Below, piece after piece: positions 1-9,368 of a stretch of DNA of 13,689 nucleotides. Made by a program: the position numbers and the translations under genes. The stretch comes from Agrocybe praecox. Its lineage: Eukaryota; Basidiomycota; Agaricomycetes; Agaricales; Agrocybaceae. How positions within the stretch are numbered: position 1 is the stretch's first letter; each line of letters opens with the position of its first letter. The DNA is taken from positions 1 through 13,689 of the forward strand of contig CAXHKQ010000271.1 in NCBI GenBank assembly GCA_964017145.1, in the 5' to 3' direction. A model generated the notes under the pieces. That model did not search any database and was not told the origin of the DNA. It was given only the letters and a program-made list of their open reading frames with translations.

Positions 1-1888
1 ATGTTCATTGAACGAAACTGCATCATAACATTTATGCAACTTCTATAAAACAGAGAATAAGCATAATTTCGTGTGTTTTAAATTAATCATTTAGGGTAGT
101 ATAACATGTCACCATTGCGCGTACAAGAAATGGCAAATATATCGTGTATGTGTATGTGTCTGTGTGGCCTGCGACGCTCAAACCCATTTCGAGTGCGTGC
201 ACGTTCGACCGGTTCGGTGCGTTGATATGCGAGGAATTCTCCACGCACACACACACGTTTGCGTATGCATGCATGCGTGCGTACGCACGGTTGCACATCC
301 TGTTTCCGCTGAGCACCTTTTTCGTTGGTCTGCTGCGATTTCGTGTGTCGCCACAGTGGTGGCGGCGGTTCGTTGTTCGCCATCGGCACATACACCGCAA
401 ACACACGTTCGCACACGCACACATGCTAGAACCGATGTTCTCAAGTGTCAGGGTGTAGGATATAGAATATAGACAACACGTTCGGCATGTGCATCAGGCG
501 GACGTGTTTTGGCACTCAATTATCAAATAGCGTTACGGACGCGATGCGGTTCGGTGCATCGGATTGCACCAGCCGCTTCGCCGGCTGAACTCTAGTCTCG
601 TAGTCTCGCATCGCGCACTTCAACACACTTCAACACCCGCGCTCTCGACGAAGTGCTTGAAGCGAACACACATGCACGCGCATCTTCGTGTGCACATGTC
701 GCGTGCGCGCAGTCGCCGCTAAACAGCTGCTGCTTACGCATACACGTGCCGTGCATTAGACAAATCCGAATTCGTTGCACCTTGAGCAAACGCGACGGGA
801 CGGGATAAGTTCATGTGTGTGTGCACTGCTTTGATTAAATTGTGTAATTGGATAGGGAGCATCGTGCATCTGCGCAGTGTGGCACTGCTGCAGCAATCTG
901 CTGCACATTGCGCTCAGTCTGTTGTGCGGTGTGCGGCAGCAGTCTTTCAGATATTCTAAGAAAAATCCTATGGTGATGATGTGCGAAGAACATTAGCAGA
1001 TTGCGACGCCAGTTGTGTGTGAGTGTCGATTGAAATGGGTAATATAATCGGTTTTGTTGTGGGCATTCTTTATATTGATTTATTCGTTGATGCAATATAG
1101 CGTGGGCACAGATATAGAATGTGTGTGTACATGTACACATAATTGCCCTGGTGCGCTCGTTCGTCGACCTTTGCCTCGTTTCGACCGAATCACGTCGTCG
1201 CGCAACGAGCATAAATCGATGCGAAACGCCGCATTGCGTTGAGCAGCACTTGTTCACTATATTTCTATACTCACTCGCATTTTCCCAGGCCATTTGCCAA
1301 GTGGTTAATTGTGGAAATGCTCCATTGTTCTGACGACTTGGCGTGTGCTAGTGCGCCAGTAATATTCTAAGTAGAGTGTTATGTCAGCGATGATGCTTAT
1401 AAACCTGCATGATAAATGTCTCTATATCAGCAACAAGGCCCCTGGCATTTCCTAGCATAATATCAAAATACAGATTTTCATAAATCGTTGCGCGGATTGT
1501 GCTGGTAAATACTCTCACACACGTCGTCGGGCGGGTAGTATCTGAACTTGGCATCCATGGGAAAACGGCGCGCAGGCGTCGATATATCGCTTATCGTGGT
1601 GCACGCATCGCAATGTGAACCAGAGGTACGCATATATATAAATGTATACATGCGGTGTCGGTGTCGCATGACGAGAGAGAGGAGGGGGGTGAACATTCCT
1701 TTGTTCCAGTGCGACTAGCAGTCGACGCACACTTGTACGTGGAACTGCCAGACAGAGGTTCGCTGATGTTGACTGTGTGCTGAACACGCGAAAAACATGA
1801 GCAAATGCGGGCATGTGTAACGATTTGTGCTTGTGCGCGCATGTTGTGGGAAAATGCAATGAAAGTGAAGTCTTTTGCCTAATTTGCT
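1..1888. other. Upstream non-coding region with CA/TG tracts
   Basis: No protein-like open frame is visible on either strand. The open frames here are rich in Cys, His, Arg, Thr and Val because they run through CA/TG repeats such as those near 240-260 and 400-420. There is a purine-rich GAGA-like run at about 1671-1687, and TATA-like AT runs occur near 1628-1650. It may contain the distal promoter and 5' UTR of the gene whose exons start at 2440, but no single start site can be fixed from sequence alone. Confidence 0.6.
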
Positions 1889-1983
1889 ATGGCGAAAAGA
1901 CGACGCGAGTGGAACGCCGACGCCGGTGGCGAACTAATTAGATACACGCAAGTCGCGAACACACACGAATACTCACGACGCAG
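1889..1983 (+). other. Possible upstream exon or uORF ending at a splice donor
   Basis: An ATG at 1889 opens a frame of 31 codons plus two bases (beginning MAKRRREWNADAGGELIRY) that runs into a good donor, CAG|GTAAAA, at 1983/1984. It reads more like protein than the surrounding repeat frames. It ends with two bases of a codon left over, which does not fit the exon at 2440 in its coding frame. It could be an uORF in a 5' UTR exon that splices to 2440. It could also be an alternative first exon that skips straight to 3451, 3779, 8764 or 9660, all of which accept that phase. Chance is also possible. No upstream promoter was pinned down. Confidence 0.25.
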
Positions 1984-2439
1984 GTAAAACCATGCGCACA
2001 TTTATCAAACGCATGCTAGCTGCAGCAGTCTGTTATATGTGTGAGAACACGTTCGAATGCGCAGAGATTGAGATCAAAACCAGCAATATTTGTCGATACC
2101 AAATGTTACAATAGCAGCCGACAGTGTGCGCGCACACATTACAAAAAAATAGTAACATGTGTTTTGACTAGCGTGCGCGAGCTCGTTTCAATACGCCCAC
2201 TTTGCATTGGATAGCCCGATGAGTGATGATGTGAAACTCGTGCCAAAACAATGCTCGCATGTGTGAATGTGTGCTGCGTGTGTCTGGTCAGTCTCGTATG
2301 TTGTGCCGCAAAACATATGCGGCGTGTCTGTTGTGCTGTTTGCGTCATGTGCGTTGTATCATTGATTACGCGAGTACGCTGCGTTAACAGTCGACGTGTG
2401 TGTGTGCTAATCAACTGTCTTTCCTTTCACTCTCAGCAG
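1984..2439 (+). other. Probable 5' intron ending in a branch point and acceptor
   Basis: The 3' end looks like a real intron end: a branch-point-like GCTAATC at about 2407-2413, a pyrimidine-rich stretch (TCTTTCCTTTCACTCTC) and CAG at 2437-2439, with a second AG at 2435-2436. The 5' end is the candidate donor at 1984. The interior is TG-rich and shows no gene. Confidence 0.45.
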
Positions 2440-2471
2440 TTCTGATTCAGCACTTGGCTCCAACACACATC

Positions 2472-2631
2472 ATGATGGCGCCCATAGCACCCAGCAAAAC
2501 GAGCAGCATCGGCAAATCACCCTCCAAGCGACCGGCGTTCATGCTGTCCGTTGCCGACGAATCGGACGACACCATCACCACCACAACCGCATCGAATCCC
2601 AGTCCGTCATCGTCATCGGGCAGCACCGCAG
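2472..2631 (+). CDS. nuf: First coding exon, long isoform of a nuf/Rab11-FIP-like protein
   Basis: Encodes residues 1-53 of the long N-terminus (MMAPIAPSKTSSIGKSPSK, then PAFMLSVADESDDTI, then a Thr run and a Ser/Pro run). The exon probably begins at 2440 after a CAG acceptor, so 2440-2471 is 5' UTR, although that stretch is also open. Two adjacent ATGs (2472, 2475) are possible starts; the second has A at -3 and G at +4. It ends at a strong donor, CAG|GTAAGC, after the first base of an Asp codon (phase 1), which the next exon completes. The sequence is low-complexity and Ser/Thr-rich with no folded domain, as expected for a disordered adaptor N-terminus. The assignment to Nuclear fallout, a Rab11-binding adaptor of recycling endosomes and furrow formation, rests on the later exons and is tentative. 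Confidence 0.75.
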
Positions 2632-2916
2632 GTAAGCAAGCGATCTCGCCAGATGCAAACGCAACTCAACAATCGCATGCATACAAACGCAGACCGAATA
2701 ACACAATGCGCTGTGTCGGTTTCACACATATGCCTGATGTATCGGCCAAGGCTAATTAAACGCGCTCGAGCGCAAAACCGGTTTGCTCGCATGACGCATA
2801 TGCTTGCGGTCAAGACTCAAGACGCGCCAGTGCAGCATCCGTTCAAACACACAGCACACATAGACGACGAACTCATCGTAAACGTTGCGAATTCATGTGC
2901 GTTATTTCTCCGGCAG
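2632..2916 (+). other. Intron (285 bases)
   Basis: It starts GTAAGC and ends TTTCTCCGGCAG. Reading through it in the coding frame meets a stop at 2757-2759. The phase is 1 on both sides. Confidence 0.75.
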
Positions 2917-3103
2917 ACGCCCCAAAGTCGCAGTGCTCGTCGCTGTCCGACGGCGAGTCGTTCGAGGGTTTCGGCGAGGGCGACACCATCGACAGTGTCG
3001 GACACATGAACGGGCCGGCGCATCTGCACGCGCACGGCGGCGTCAACGGCGGCGGCGGCGTCGACTTGGAGCTGGCGCCACATCTGAGCTCCACCACAAT
3101 TGC
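2917..3103 (+). CDS. nuf: Second coding exon, acidic and Gly/His-rich segment
   Basis: Encodes the end of residue 54 and residues 55-115. An acidic Ser-rich stretch (SQCSSLSDGESFEGFGEGD) is followed by DTIDSVGHMNG, a His/Gly segment with alternating His, and a Gly run, ending in LELAPHLSSTTI. Third positions are strongly C/G, unlike the flanking sequence, which supports real coding. The donor is a near-perfect GC|GTAAGT; two bases of an Ala codon are left (phase 2). The short acidic SFEGFGEGD patch resembles acidic segments in long FIP3/4-type proteins, but I cannot verify this by alignment. It shows no catalytic or membrane features. Confidence 0.8.
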
Positions 3104-3450
3104 GTAAGTGTACTGCTGCTGCTGGTAGAATTGAATTAACCGTGGCCCCGTTCTGTCTCGTTTGTTGTGGTGCTCCGACCCCCCACCCTACCGCGATGTG
3201 TTTCTTGTTTAACATGCGTGCGCGTTTTGTGCGTTTTATGTGTGGTTTTCGTCTGTGCGGTTGTGCCCAATAACGTCGTCACACACGAAATCGCCGACAA
3301 AGTGTGTGCTGCTTTTGAACAAGATTCGCAAATATAGTGTATTGGGAGCGAGCTAACGCGATAAAGAGCGAGGTGTTGAGGCGAAGCGAACGCGTGCAAA
3401 TTATGCTCCAAGATTACACCATATCCATTATTATGCTCCACCTCACGCAG
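3104..3450 (+). other. Intron (347 bases)
   Basis: It starts GTAAGT and ends CTCCACCTCACGCAG. The coding frame closes at once (GCG TAA). It contains CCCCCACCC at about 3181 and TG-rich runs. Confidence 0.7.
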
Positions 3451-3519
3451 CGACGACGAGAGTGGTTCCATCTCGCGGCATTCGTGGTCGCGCACCAGTC
3501 TGCGGAGAACGCCTTCCAG
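3451..3519 (+). CDS. nuf: Third coding exon, 69-base Ser/Arg segment
   Basis: It completes Ala 116 and encodes residues 117-138, beginning DDESGSISRHSWSRTSL and ending in RRTPS. The two preceding leftover bases (GC) plus C give Ala, and the frame is then fully open to CAG|GTATGC at 3519/3520. Another frame is also open over this stretch, but only the frame dictated by the previous exon gives a polar, Ser/Arg-rich sequence like its neighbours. The exon is a multiple of three and phase 2 on both sides, so skipping it would keep the frame. The SRTSLRRTPS pattern has basic residues before Ser/Thr, as in typical phosphorylation sites for basophilic kinases (inference). Confidence 0.72.
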
Positions 3520-3778
3520 GTATGCAATTTATGTTTTGGATATGAGCGTATTTTAGTTTATGTTTATTATATCCATCGACAACTCGCCACTTCTTCGGCA
3601 ACAGCATATCTCATAAATCATATATTTCGCACACATCTAGTCTGCACTATCTTCATTTCATCTCAAGTCATGACCATTCCATAGGCCAATAAATGGCCGA
3701 AAGAAACAATATACCGATCCAATTACGTTAACTTATGATTTCTCGTTGTACGCGTGTGTGTGGTGCGCGTGTGTGTAG
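3520..3778 (+). other. Intron (259 bases) with a TG-repeat acceptor
   Basis: It starts GTATGC. Its 3' end is a GT/GC repeat (about 3752-3776) ending TAG at 3776-3778, not a normal pyrimidine tract. A pyrimidine-rich ATTTCTCGTTG lies just upstream at about 3738-3748. Confidence 0.6.
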
Positions 3779-3820
3779 CCACGAGACATTACCGAATCGC
3801 CGATGGGGCAGCATGAGACA
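3779..3820 (+). CDS. nuf: Fourth coding exon, 42-base microexon
   Basis: It completes Ser 139 and encodes residues 140-152, HETLPNRRWGSMR, leaving CA for the next codon (phase 2). The flanks are TGTGTAG and a strong CA|GTAAGT donor. It is too short to show up as an open frame and was found by carrying the phase forward. Joining to 8764 completes His 153 and gives RRWGSMRHSGKRQIG, which reads smoothly. It is a multiple of three, so it is a possible cassette exon. Its acceptor beside a TG repeat suggests variable inclusion. Confidence 0.72.
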
Positions 3821-5280
3821 GTAAGTCGAATATTTTTGTGGCAATCACGGTTGTGGGTACTTTAGTCAACATGTACATATACTTATAATAGATCATGGAA
3901 TTGGGTGGATGTATCGATATGTTATTTGATTTAGTAATGCTATTAGAATCGCGTGTAGTGTTTCTATGCTGACCTCGATTTACTCGCTCAGCCGCCCAAC
4001 CCAGAAACTCTCCCGCATTTCTTCAGTGCTCGATTGTCACACGATGTGTGAGCGGGCTTGCGCTCGATGCCATCACATCGCCGGATGGTGAATCATACAC
4101 GCGCAATGCGTGCTACAAAAATACACGAGAAGCGCATAAATGTCTTCGACGGTGGGTTTATTTCGACATACCGAAAACACGACAGAACAATCACTGTGCC
4201 GGCCGCGTTTAGAGGTGTGCACTCGTATTTCAGTTTCGAGTCATCGCACACACACAAACACTTCGTCTGTGACCGAGCTGGGCTGTTAATGAACTGTGCA
4301 TGCGCAGCAATCTAGACAAGTCATCTTGCACATAGCGAAACCGCAACGTTGCATCATACACGTGTATATGCACACCTTCCTCACTACATCGCCCATTGCA
4401 GATGCGCGATCTTTGCCAATCGCAGATGGGGTCGTGCTCGAATCACACGCGCCAATCGGCAGAATATATTGCAGTCGCTTATATTTCCTGTATTCGATTG
4501 ACACGGAGGCATATAAATAAGTTTCAACTTTGGATATAATTTAATATTTGAAGGAATAATTACGATGTTTTGACGCTTCTATTGGAAAAATGTATTCATG
4601 CTTTAACGATTATCTTTATCATATTACAGACATATCAAGTTCGCCATAATATGCCTTCAATAATCATAATCGAGTTTATAGTTATTGAAATTATACTTTG
4701 ATCCAAATAATTCATTCTTTTGTTTGGTAAATCGTAAGCAAACATAAACAGGTAAAATGTCAGATAAACTTTAACCAGTAGTGATAATTTAAAACATCGT
4801 CATATTCTAATGGATATAAAAAGACAACTATCAAATAATATTGTTGGGATTGTTGTCGATCATTAGCTGCTTGGAAGTACGTGTCCTATCGATATAAATG
4901 AATGTTAATAGGAAGGCTGAAAATAATGTTTTCGTTTTGATCCAAACAAAAATCACACCTTTGTCGACCTTCCACTTTAGCGATCAAAATGTTTGGATAT
5001 CTCCAATTGAAATCTCTTGCAAAAATCATCATTTCGCATCTAGTTTTCCACTTCCAGCGAATGATCGGCACACACATCGACATTTTAAACAGCGCAGTAA
5101 CTTAACTTGCAACTAACCCTCAATCGTTTGAAAAATAGTTGTATGTTGAAGAAGTCTCACCCTTTTTCAATTATGAGTAATGTGTAACATGGACACCTAA
5201 ACCATAAAACGAATCTAGCAACGACTGGTTAACCAATATCTAGTTTAAACTATCGCGACTGGTATACCCTTATTGATACA
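3821..5280. other. Intronic, partly AT-rich region without genes
   Basis: First part of the long-isoform intron between 3820 and 8764 (4943 bases). From about 4500 to 5280 the DNA turns clearly AT-rich and loses the CA/TG tracts of the rest of the window, which suggests old repeat or transposon-derived sequence. No open frame here resembles a protein, and I saw no terminal repeats. Confidence 0.55.
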
Positions 5281-6112
5281 CCTCACATTACAATGTATGC
5301 GTCGCGATGCACGCTGAGCTCTTGCAAATTTGCACGTGTGTACAATACCAAATCACCGGTTGGTCTCTCCGCTGCTGAATGGTTGCCCATTATTCGTAAA
5401 TCAGCAAAAGCGCTGCTAACGAAGACCATGTTGTCTGCATTGGGGCTGTACATTGTACATCGTTCGCAGATAAATCTGTGCTCGCTCGCACGCTCGCACC
5501 ACACAAGAGCAGCGATCGCATGCAACAAGCGTGCGCGCTTGAATGCTCGAACTCGCGACAGCCAGCGCTGAACACGCATGCGCGCAGGCACAAGCACAGG
5601 TAAATTCTCCACAACGCATACTCGCACACTCAACCGACTCAACGCCGCACGTTGCGCCCACCACTTTGCGAGCGCGCACTGCGAACAAACGAGCGAACAG
5701 GCCAGCCAGTCAGCCAGCCAACAAGCGGCGCTCTCGACGCGTGCACCGTCTTTTAGTTGTCGACGTTACGCCACCAGGTGAACACATTTTTACGCCGTGC
5801 GTCGTCGCGTGTGTCGCGCTGTAAACCTCGCGCATTCGCACAGTCGACTGAAACTCGCACAACTTGTCGCGTTCGGAACGATTGGCGGACACACGGCTAT
5901 TAACGACTGCCTCGCGCTCCCATCAGCGCCCGGCCAGAGGAGACCTCGAAGTCGAGAATCGAGTGCGCGCCGATTATTTCGCGTTGTTCAATCATTATTG
6001 TGTCTTGTGCGCGTTCGTTTACGCGCGCTCGCGTGAGTTCATTGCGGTTGGTTTTGTTTGTTGGCTAATGCGCGTGCGTCGTTTTTGTCGCGTCGATGCT
6101 CCGCCGCGGACG
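5281..6112 (+). promoter_or_regulatory. CG-rich promoter-like block with candidate 5' UTR donors
   Basis: Composition shifts sharply from the AT-rich intron to CpG-rich sequence full of CGC, TCGC and GCGCGC. It contains a CAGCCAGTCAGCCAG repeat at about 5702-5720 with Inr-like TCAG cores. It carries three donor-like sites facing right: CAG|GTAAAT at 5599/5600, CAG|GTGAAC at 5777/5778 and GAC|GTGAGT at 6111/6112. A short frame, ATG 5543 to 5599, encodes 19 Ala/Gln-rich residues ending at the first donor in phase 0; no acceptor in this window matches it. The block fits the promoter and a non-coding first exon of the isoform that starts at 7035. The exact start site is not resolved. Confidence 0.4.
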
Positions 6113-6325
6113 TGAGTGGAGCGCAAATTCCATTCTCCGAGGCTTTTATGAGTGTGTGTGTGGCTTACCTGATTCGAACCAAACACGTCGCGCTGCTCAG
6201 CCACTCCGTGTGGTGGTTGAAATTGTTCAACTCGGCTGCTGTTCGTGTTGTTGACCCAAGTGTGTTGGGATACCGCCACACCACCAAGTTTTCATCTCGC
6301 TGGCAGTGCGGATGACCTAATACGA

Positions 6326-6346
6326 ACACACACACACACACACACA
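6326..6346. repeat. (AC)n microsatellite
   Basis: About ten uninterrupted AC units. It is the longest pure dinucleotide tract in the window. Confidence 0.9.
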
Positions 6347-6640
6347 GACATACACGTCCACTCTCTCGCTCGAAGCAATTAGGCGAGTGGCAATAAAACA
6401 CATAAAAACGTTAACACCCTCTGTGCGCCTGGCCTGATCGCGTGAATAGACGTGCAAAATTAATGTGGAATGGATGCCACAAATTATGATTGCTGCTGAT
6501 TGCTCTCTGGCGGTTAATTGAGGTGGGATCATTGTTTTTTTTTCGAAACTTTGTAGTGCAGCGTATATGGATATGGAGTATGGAGAGAGGAGTGCGTGCG
6601 TGAGAGTTGGTTTAGTTTTGCATGCGTAATGCACATATTA

Positions 6641-7034
6641 TTAAATATACATATTCAGTGTGAATAGACCGCAGACTCGCAGACCACCACACACAAACAC
6701 TCACACTCTATGCAGTGCGGTTGCATTGGTCGACGTGCTGCGAGCATAAACTCGTAAAACAATTTGCATAACAATTCGCGAGCGTGATTAGCGCTACATA
6801 CACACAAATACCGCACACACAGACACATCAGATATAACGGCCATCGCGATTATGCGCCGGTGTCGGTCGCATTCAAGCCGACGACGACGATCGACATCGA
6901 CGTCAATGAATACTAACTCCGTCATCAACTAACCAACCGCCACGCATCAACATCGAAGCCATCGTCATCCGCTGTGCGAGAAATAAAACATTCACAACAT
7001 CGCGCAGCATCATTAACAGCACACCACCACCAAC
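6641..7034 (+). promoter_or_regulatory. 5' UTR (and possible proximal promoter) of the short isoform
   Basis: The sequence before the ATG at 7035 is A/C-rich and typical of insect leaders (AACTAACCAACCGCCACGC, then CACCACCACCAAC). An AT-rich TATA-like TAAATATACAT lies at about 6641-6651, and an Inr-like TTCAGTG at 6654-6660 is too close to it to be its partner. A plausible acceptor, ACACTCTATGCAG, ends at 6715 and could join an upstream non-coding exon ending at 6111. Both a local start and a spliced leader are possible. Confidence 0.4.
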
Positions 7035-7090
7035 ATGGATAACATTTACAAATACATGTCGGATCTCGAACAGAAGTCCATCATTCACAA
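7035..7090 (+). CDS. nuf: Alternative first coding exon, short isoform
   Basis: The ATG sits in an excellent insect context (CAACATGG) and encodes MDNIYKYMSDLEQKSIIH plus two bases (AA). The donor is AA|GTTAGT at 7090/7091. Joining to the C at 8764 makes Asn, then SGKRQIGSNALA in the correct frame. A second donor, GTAAGC at 7096, would leave phase 0 and break the downstream frame, so the weaker GTTAGT is the coding-compatible site. This N-terminus replaces residues 1-152 of the long form and is quite different: short, charged and helix-prone, rather than Ser-rich and disordered. I do not recognise it as a domain. Confidence 0.75.
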
Positions 7091-8763
7091 GTTAGTAAGC
7101 TTCTTTCAGTGTCTCTCAGTGTAGATTTGGTGAACGGTTTATGTGCGGTGTGCGTATATGTTTAATTGTCTTGAGTGTTGAATTGTGTCGTCGCTACGAC
7201 GAATGTCAAGTGCGCAAAACGATTTATTTTTTCATGTTTTCCACAATAGTGAATGTGCTGCTGACGGTTGTCAGTGTTTTGTTCACGCTTTCTGGCAAAG
7301 TGGTTGAGTGTGACATAAACTCAGCGCAACACGCGTTGTTTGTGCTCAACAGTAGCTTGTTTGTGTTTAATGTGTACGAATCAATTTGATTTATAACACT
7401 GTAATTAAACAAGCGCTGGTCGTAATGTGAGAATTGTGCGCACTTACGTCGGATATGTATACTATGCGCGTATGAGTTAGTGCGCGATCCGCGCACCAAA
7501 GCGTCACGTTTCACGGGCGTGAAAGTAAAATAAAAAATAGATTGTTTTGCGCAGGTGTGTTTGTGTGCATGCGCGTAGGTGTCGAGTACTCGAGTCGCAC
7601 TTCCTAACCTACATCGCTACACACACAAAATCGTGCGTGCGTGCGTTCGATGCATATGAGCTTGCGATCGTGTACTGCCTGTTCATTTCCGAGCTAATTG
7701 TGATTCAGGAATTACAATGTATTAATTGTGATATTGCACAAAGACATGTGCGTTGAAAATATATAACTCGGGTAATTGAATCAAGCCGAACGATACCAGC
7801 AATGTTAGCCATTCGAAAACGTACGTTAAATTGGAAATTGAATAAAAAACGAAATCGCATCGTCGTCCACTTTGGCATTAGGCTAATTGTCGTAATGTAC
7901 ATGAGTGTGTTGTTTGGATTATGTACATATGTAATGTACCATGTACACCACAGCTGACTGCATATGATTAGGTCGAAGCAAAAGTGGAATATCAACGATC
8001 TAGTGGAGCGTGCATGTCGCACAGTCGCAGCTATTGTGTGTGTGTGTAGTCAGAGTCAGTTGGGTCCGAACAACGCCAGCGATGCGTGACACTTCTCCAA
8101 AGCATCGCCTCTACCAACGTCACCATTCCATTCATTCATTCATCGCTGTTTGCTCACCTGCGCGCAAGAGCGAGCGCACACACGTGCGTTTTCATTGTGT
8201 TTGGTTTTGCATACGCATCATTATTTTGCAGTAGTATTTTCGTCGTAGTTAGCTTGGGCGCGTCAAACACAAAACTAGTTTATGTAGGCTTTGTGGAATC
8301 GGGGTCACCCGAAGTATAGTGTAACAAGTACTTCTTATCAGAGCACTCGAGTGAATTGTTTGAGTTGTCAATTTCAAATTGATATACGGACTTACTGTTT
8401 GAACAGTACGTGCGTATTGTTATGTGGTCGTGTTTATACAAGTGACATTTGAATCTTTTATTTTTGCGATATCGGCGGCGTTGGCTCAGTCGCAACGTGC
8501 CTGGCCGTGTGTTTTACGTTTGCATGAATCATGTTTTATGGCGTCGCGCGTTGGCGTGTGAATGTTGAGCGGCTTATCGGCTGCGCTAATCATGGATTTT
8601 GTGCACTTGTCGCTACACCGGCTTTCGTTTTGTATATGTATGTGTTTGTATGTACTGTAGAATTTGTTGAACAATATACTTCATGTATTATAGATGTACC
8701 AAATCATACCCACAACTTATTTGACTAACTTACTAACGCATATATTTTGCATTTCTCTTCTAG
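7091..8763 (+). other. Intron shared by both isoforms
   Basis: It runs from GTTAGT to a good acceptor, TTGCATTTCTCTTCTAG, at 8763. It contains a TG tract at 8034-8047, a CATTCATTCATTCAT repeat at about 8130-8144 and repeated ATGTAC motifs at about 7893-7945. No protein-like frame is visible. Confidence 0.65.
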
Positions 8764-8802
8764 CTCGGGCAAACGACAAATCGGATCCAATGCGTTAGCA
8801 AG
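8764..8802 (+). CDS. nuf: Shared coding exon, 39-base microexon
   Basis: It accepts both upstream exons. It completes His 153 (long form) or Asn 19 (short form), then encodes SGKRQIGSNALA and leaves AG (phase 2). The acceptor has a clear pyrimidine tract and the donor is AG|GTATGT. Together with the next exon it reads SNALASQLYRSSSFNSSGR, the most conserved-looking part of the window. It is 39 bases and frame-neutral. Confidence 0.8.
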
Positions 8803-9213
8803 GTATGTAGACGAATATCGAATACATTATTATTTTCAATGTTTGTTGTTGATTCAAGTGGAGAAATAGTTTTACAATTATGATGAATCGTGGCTTAGAG
8901 ATGAAAGAAACTTCATAATTTAAATTACATAGTTCAAACGAAAAGCATCTCCCCTAAATCAAATTGTATCAACTCGGTATTTTTCCTCGCTAAACACTGA
9001 AACTGTTTAACCAAAAAATCGCAGGGGTTGTGTCTGAGCTCGAACACAATCCACATCGCAGCTGGCCGAACTTAACGATAGCATGCATTCAGGCGTTTTA
9101 TATTTACCATCCACGAGTTTGTTTGTTTTCAATGTCGCCAACATTTATGTGTTTCAATTAAAACCGTAAAAGCCTCGTTGTCGGTGGCAATCACGATCAC
9201 GGCATAATATAAT

Positions 9214-9307
9214 ACAAAATTTGTAAACTAGAGAAATATTCACTTTGAAGGAGCGCGATTAACGGCGCTCCTTCAAAGTGAATATTTCTCTAGTTTACAA
9301 ATTTTGT
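9214..9307. repeat. Perfect 43-base-arm palindrome
   Basis: The left arm (9214-9256, starting ACAAAATTTGTAAACTAG and ending GAGCGC) is exactly reverse-complementary to the right arm (9265-9307) over all 43 bases, with an 8-base centre (GATTAACG). The arms are flanked by TA on the left (9213-9214) and TC on the right. It could be a foldback or MITE-type element, a hairpin RNA source, or an assembly artefact. Confidence 0.95.
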
Positions 9308-9324
9308 CGATTGATTTCATTATT

Positions 9325-9368
9325 TTCAGTTTGAATTTGATGGATTAAAAGAGCAGATTCAAACTGAA
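9325..9368. repeat. Second, smaller inverted repeat
   Basis: TTCAGTTTGAAT (9325-9336) is reverse-complementary to ATTCAAACTGAA (9357-9368) with a 20-base loop. It starts 17 bases after the large palindrome. Confidence 0.8.

Noticed and set aside
83..472. Overlapping open frames of 88-113 codons on both strands
   Set aside because: They run through CA/TG repeats, which lack stops in several frames at once. The composition (Cys, His, Arg, Thr) is not protein-like.
2551..3009. 152-codon frame overlapping the first two coding exons
   Set aside because: It runs straight through a well-supported intron and is Arg/His-rich. It is a shadow of the true frame.
3337..3684. 115-codon frame across the third exon
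   Set aside because: The frame dictated by the previous exon gives a Ser/Arg sequence that continues properly. This one crosses the donor at 3520 into AT-rich intron.
6165..6230. Possible tRNA on the - strand (GGTTCGAATC with TGGCTGAGCAG)
   Set aside because: The A and B boxes are too close, and neither the T stem nor the acceptor stem pairs.
7091..7096. GTAAGC at 7096 as the donor of the alternative first exon
   Set aside because: It would leave phase 0 and put the shared exon out of frame. GTTAGT at 7091 keeps it.
9214..9307. Palindrome as a microRNA precursor
   Set aside because: Pre-miRNAs usually have mismatches and bulges. A perfect 43-base stem with an 8-base loop is more like a hairpin siRNA source or foldback element.
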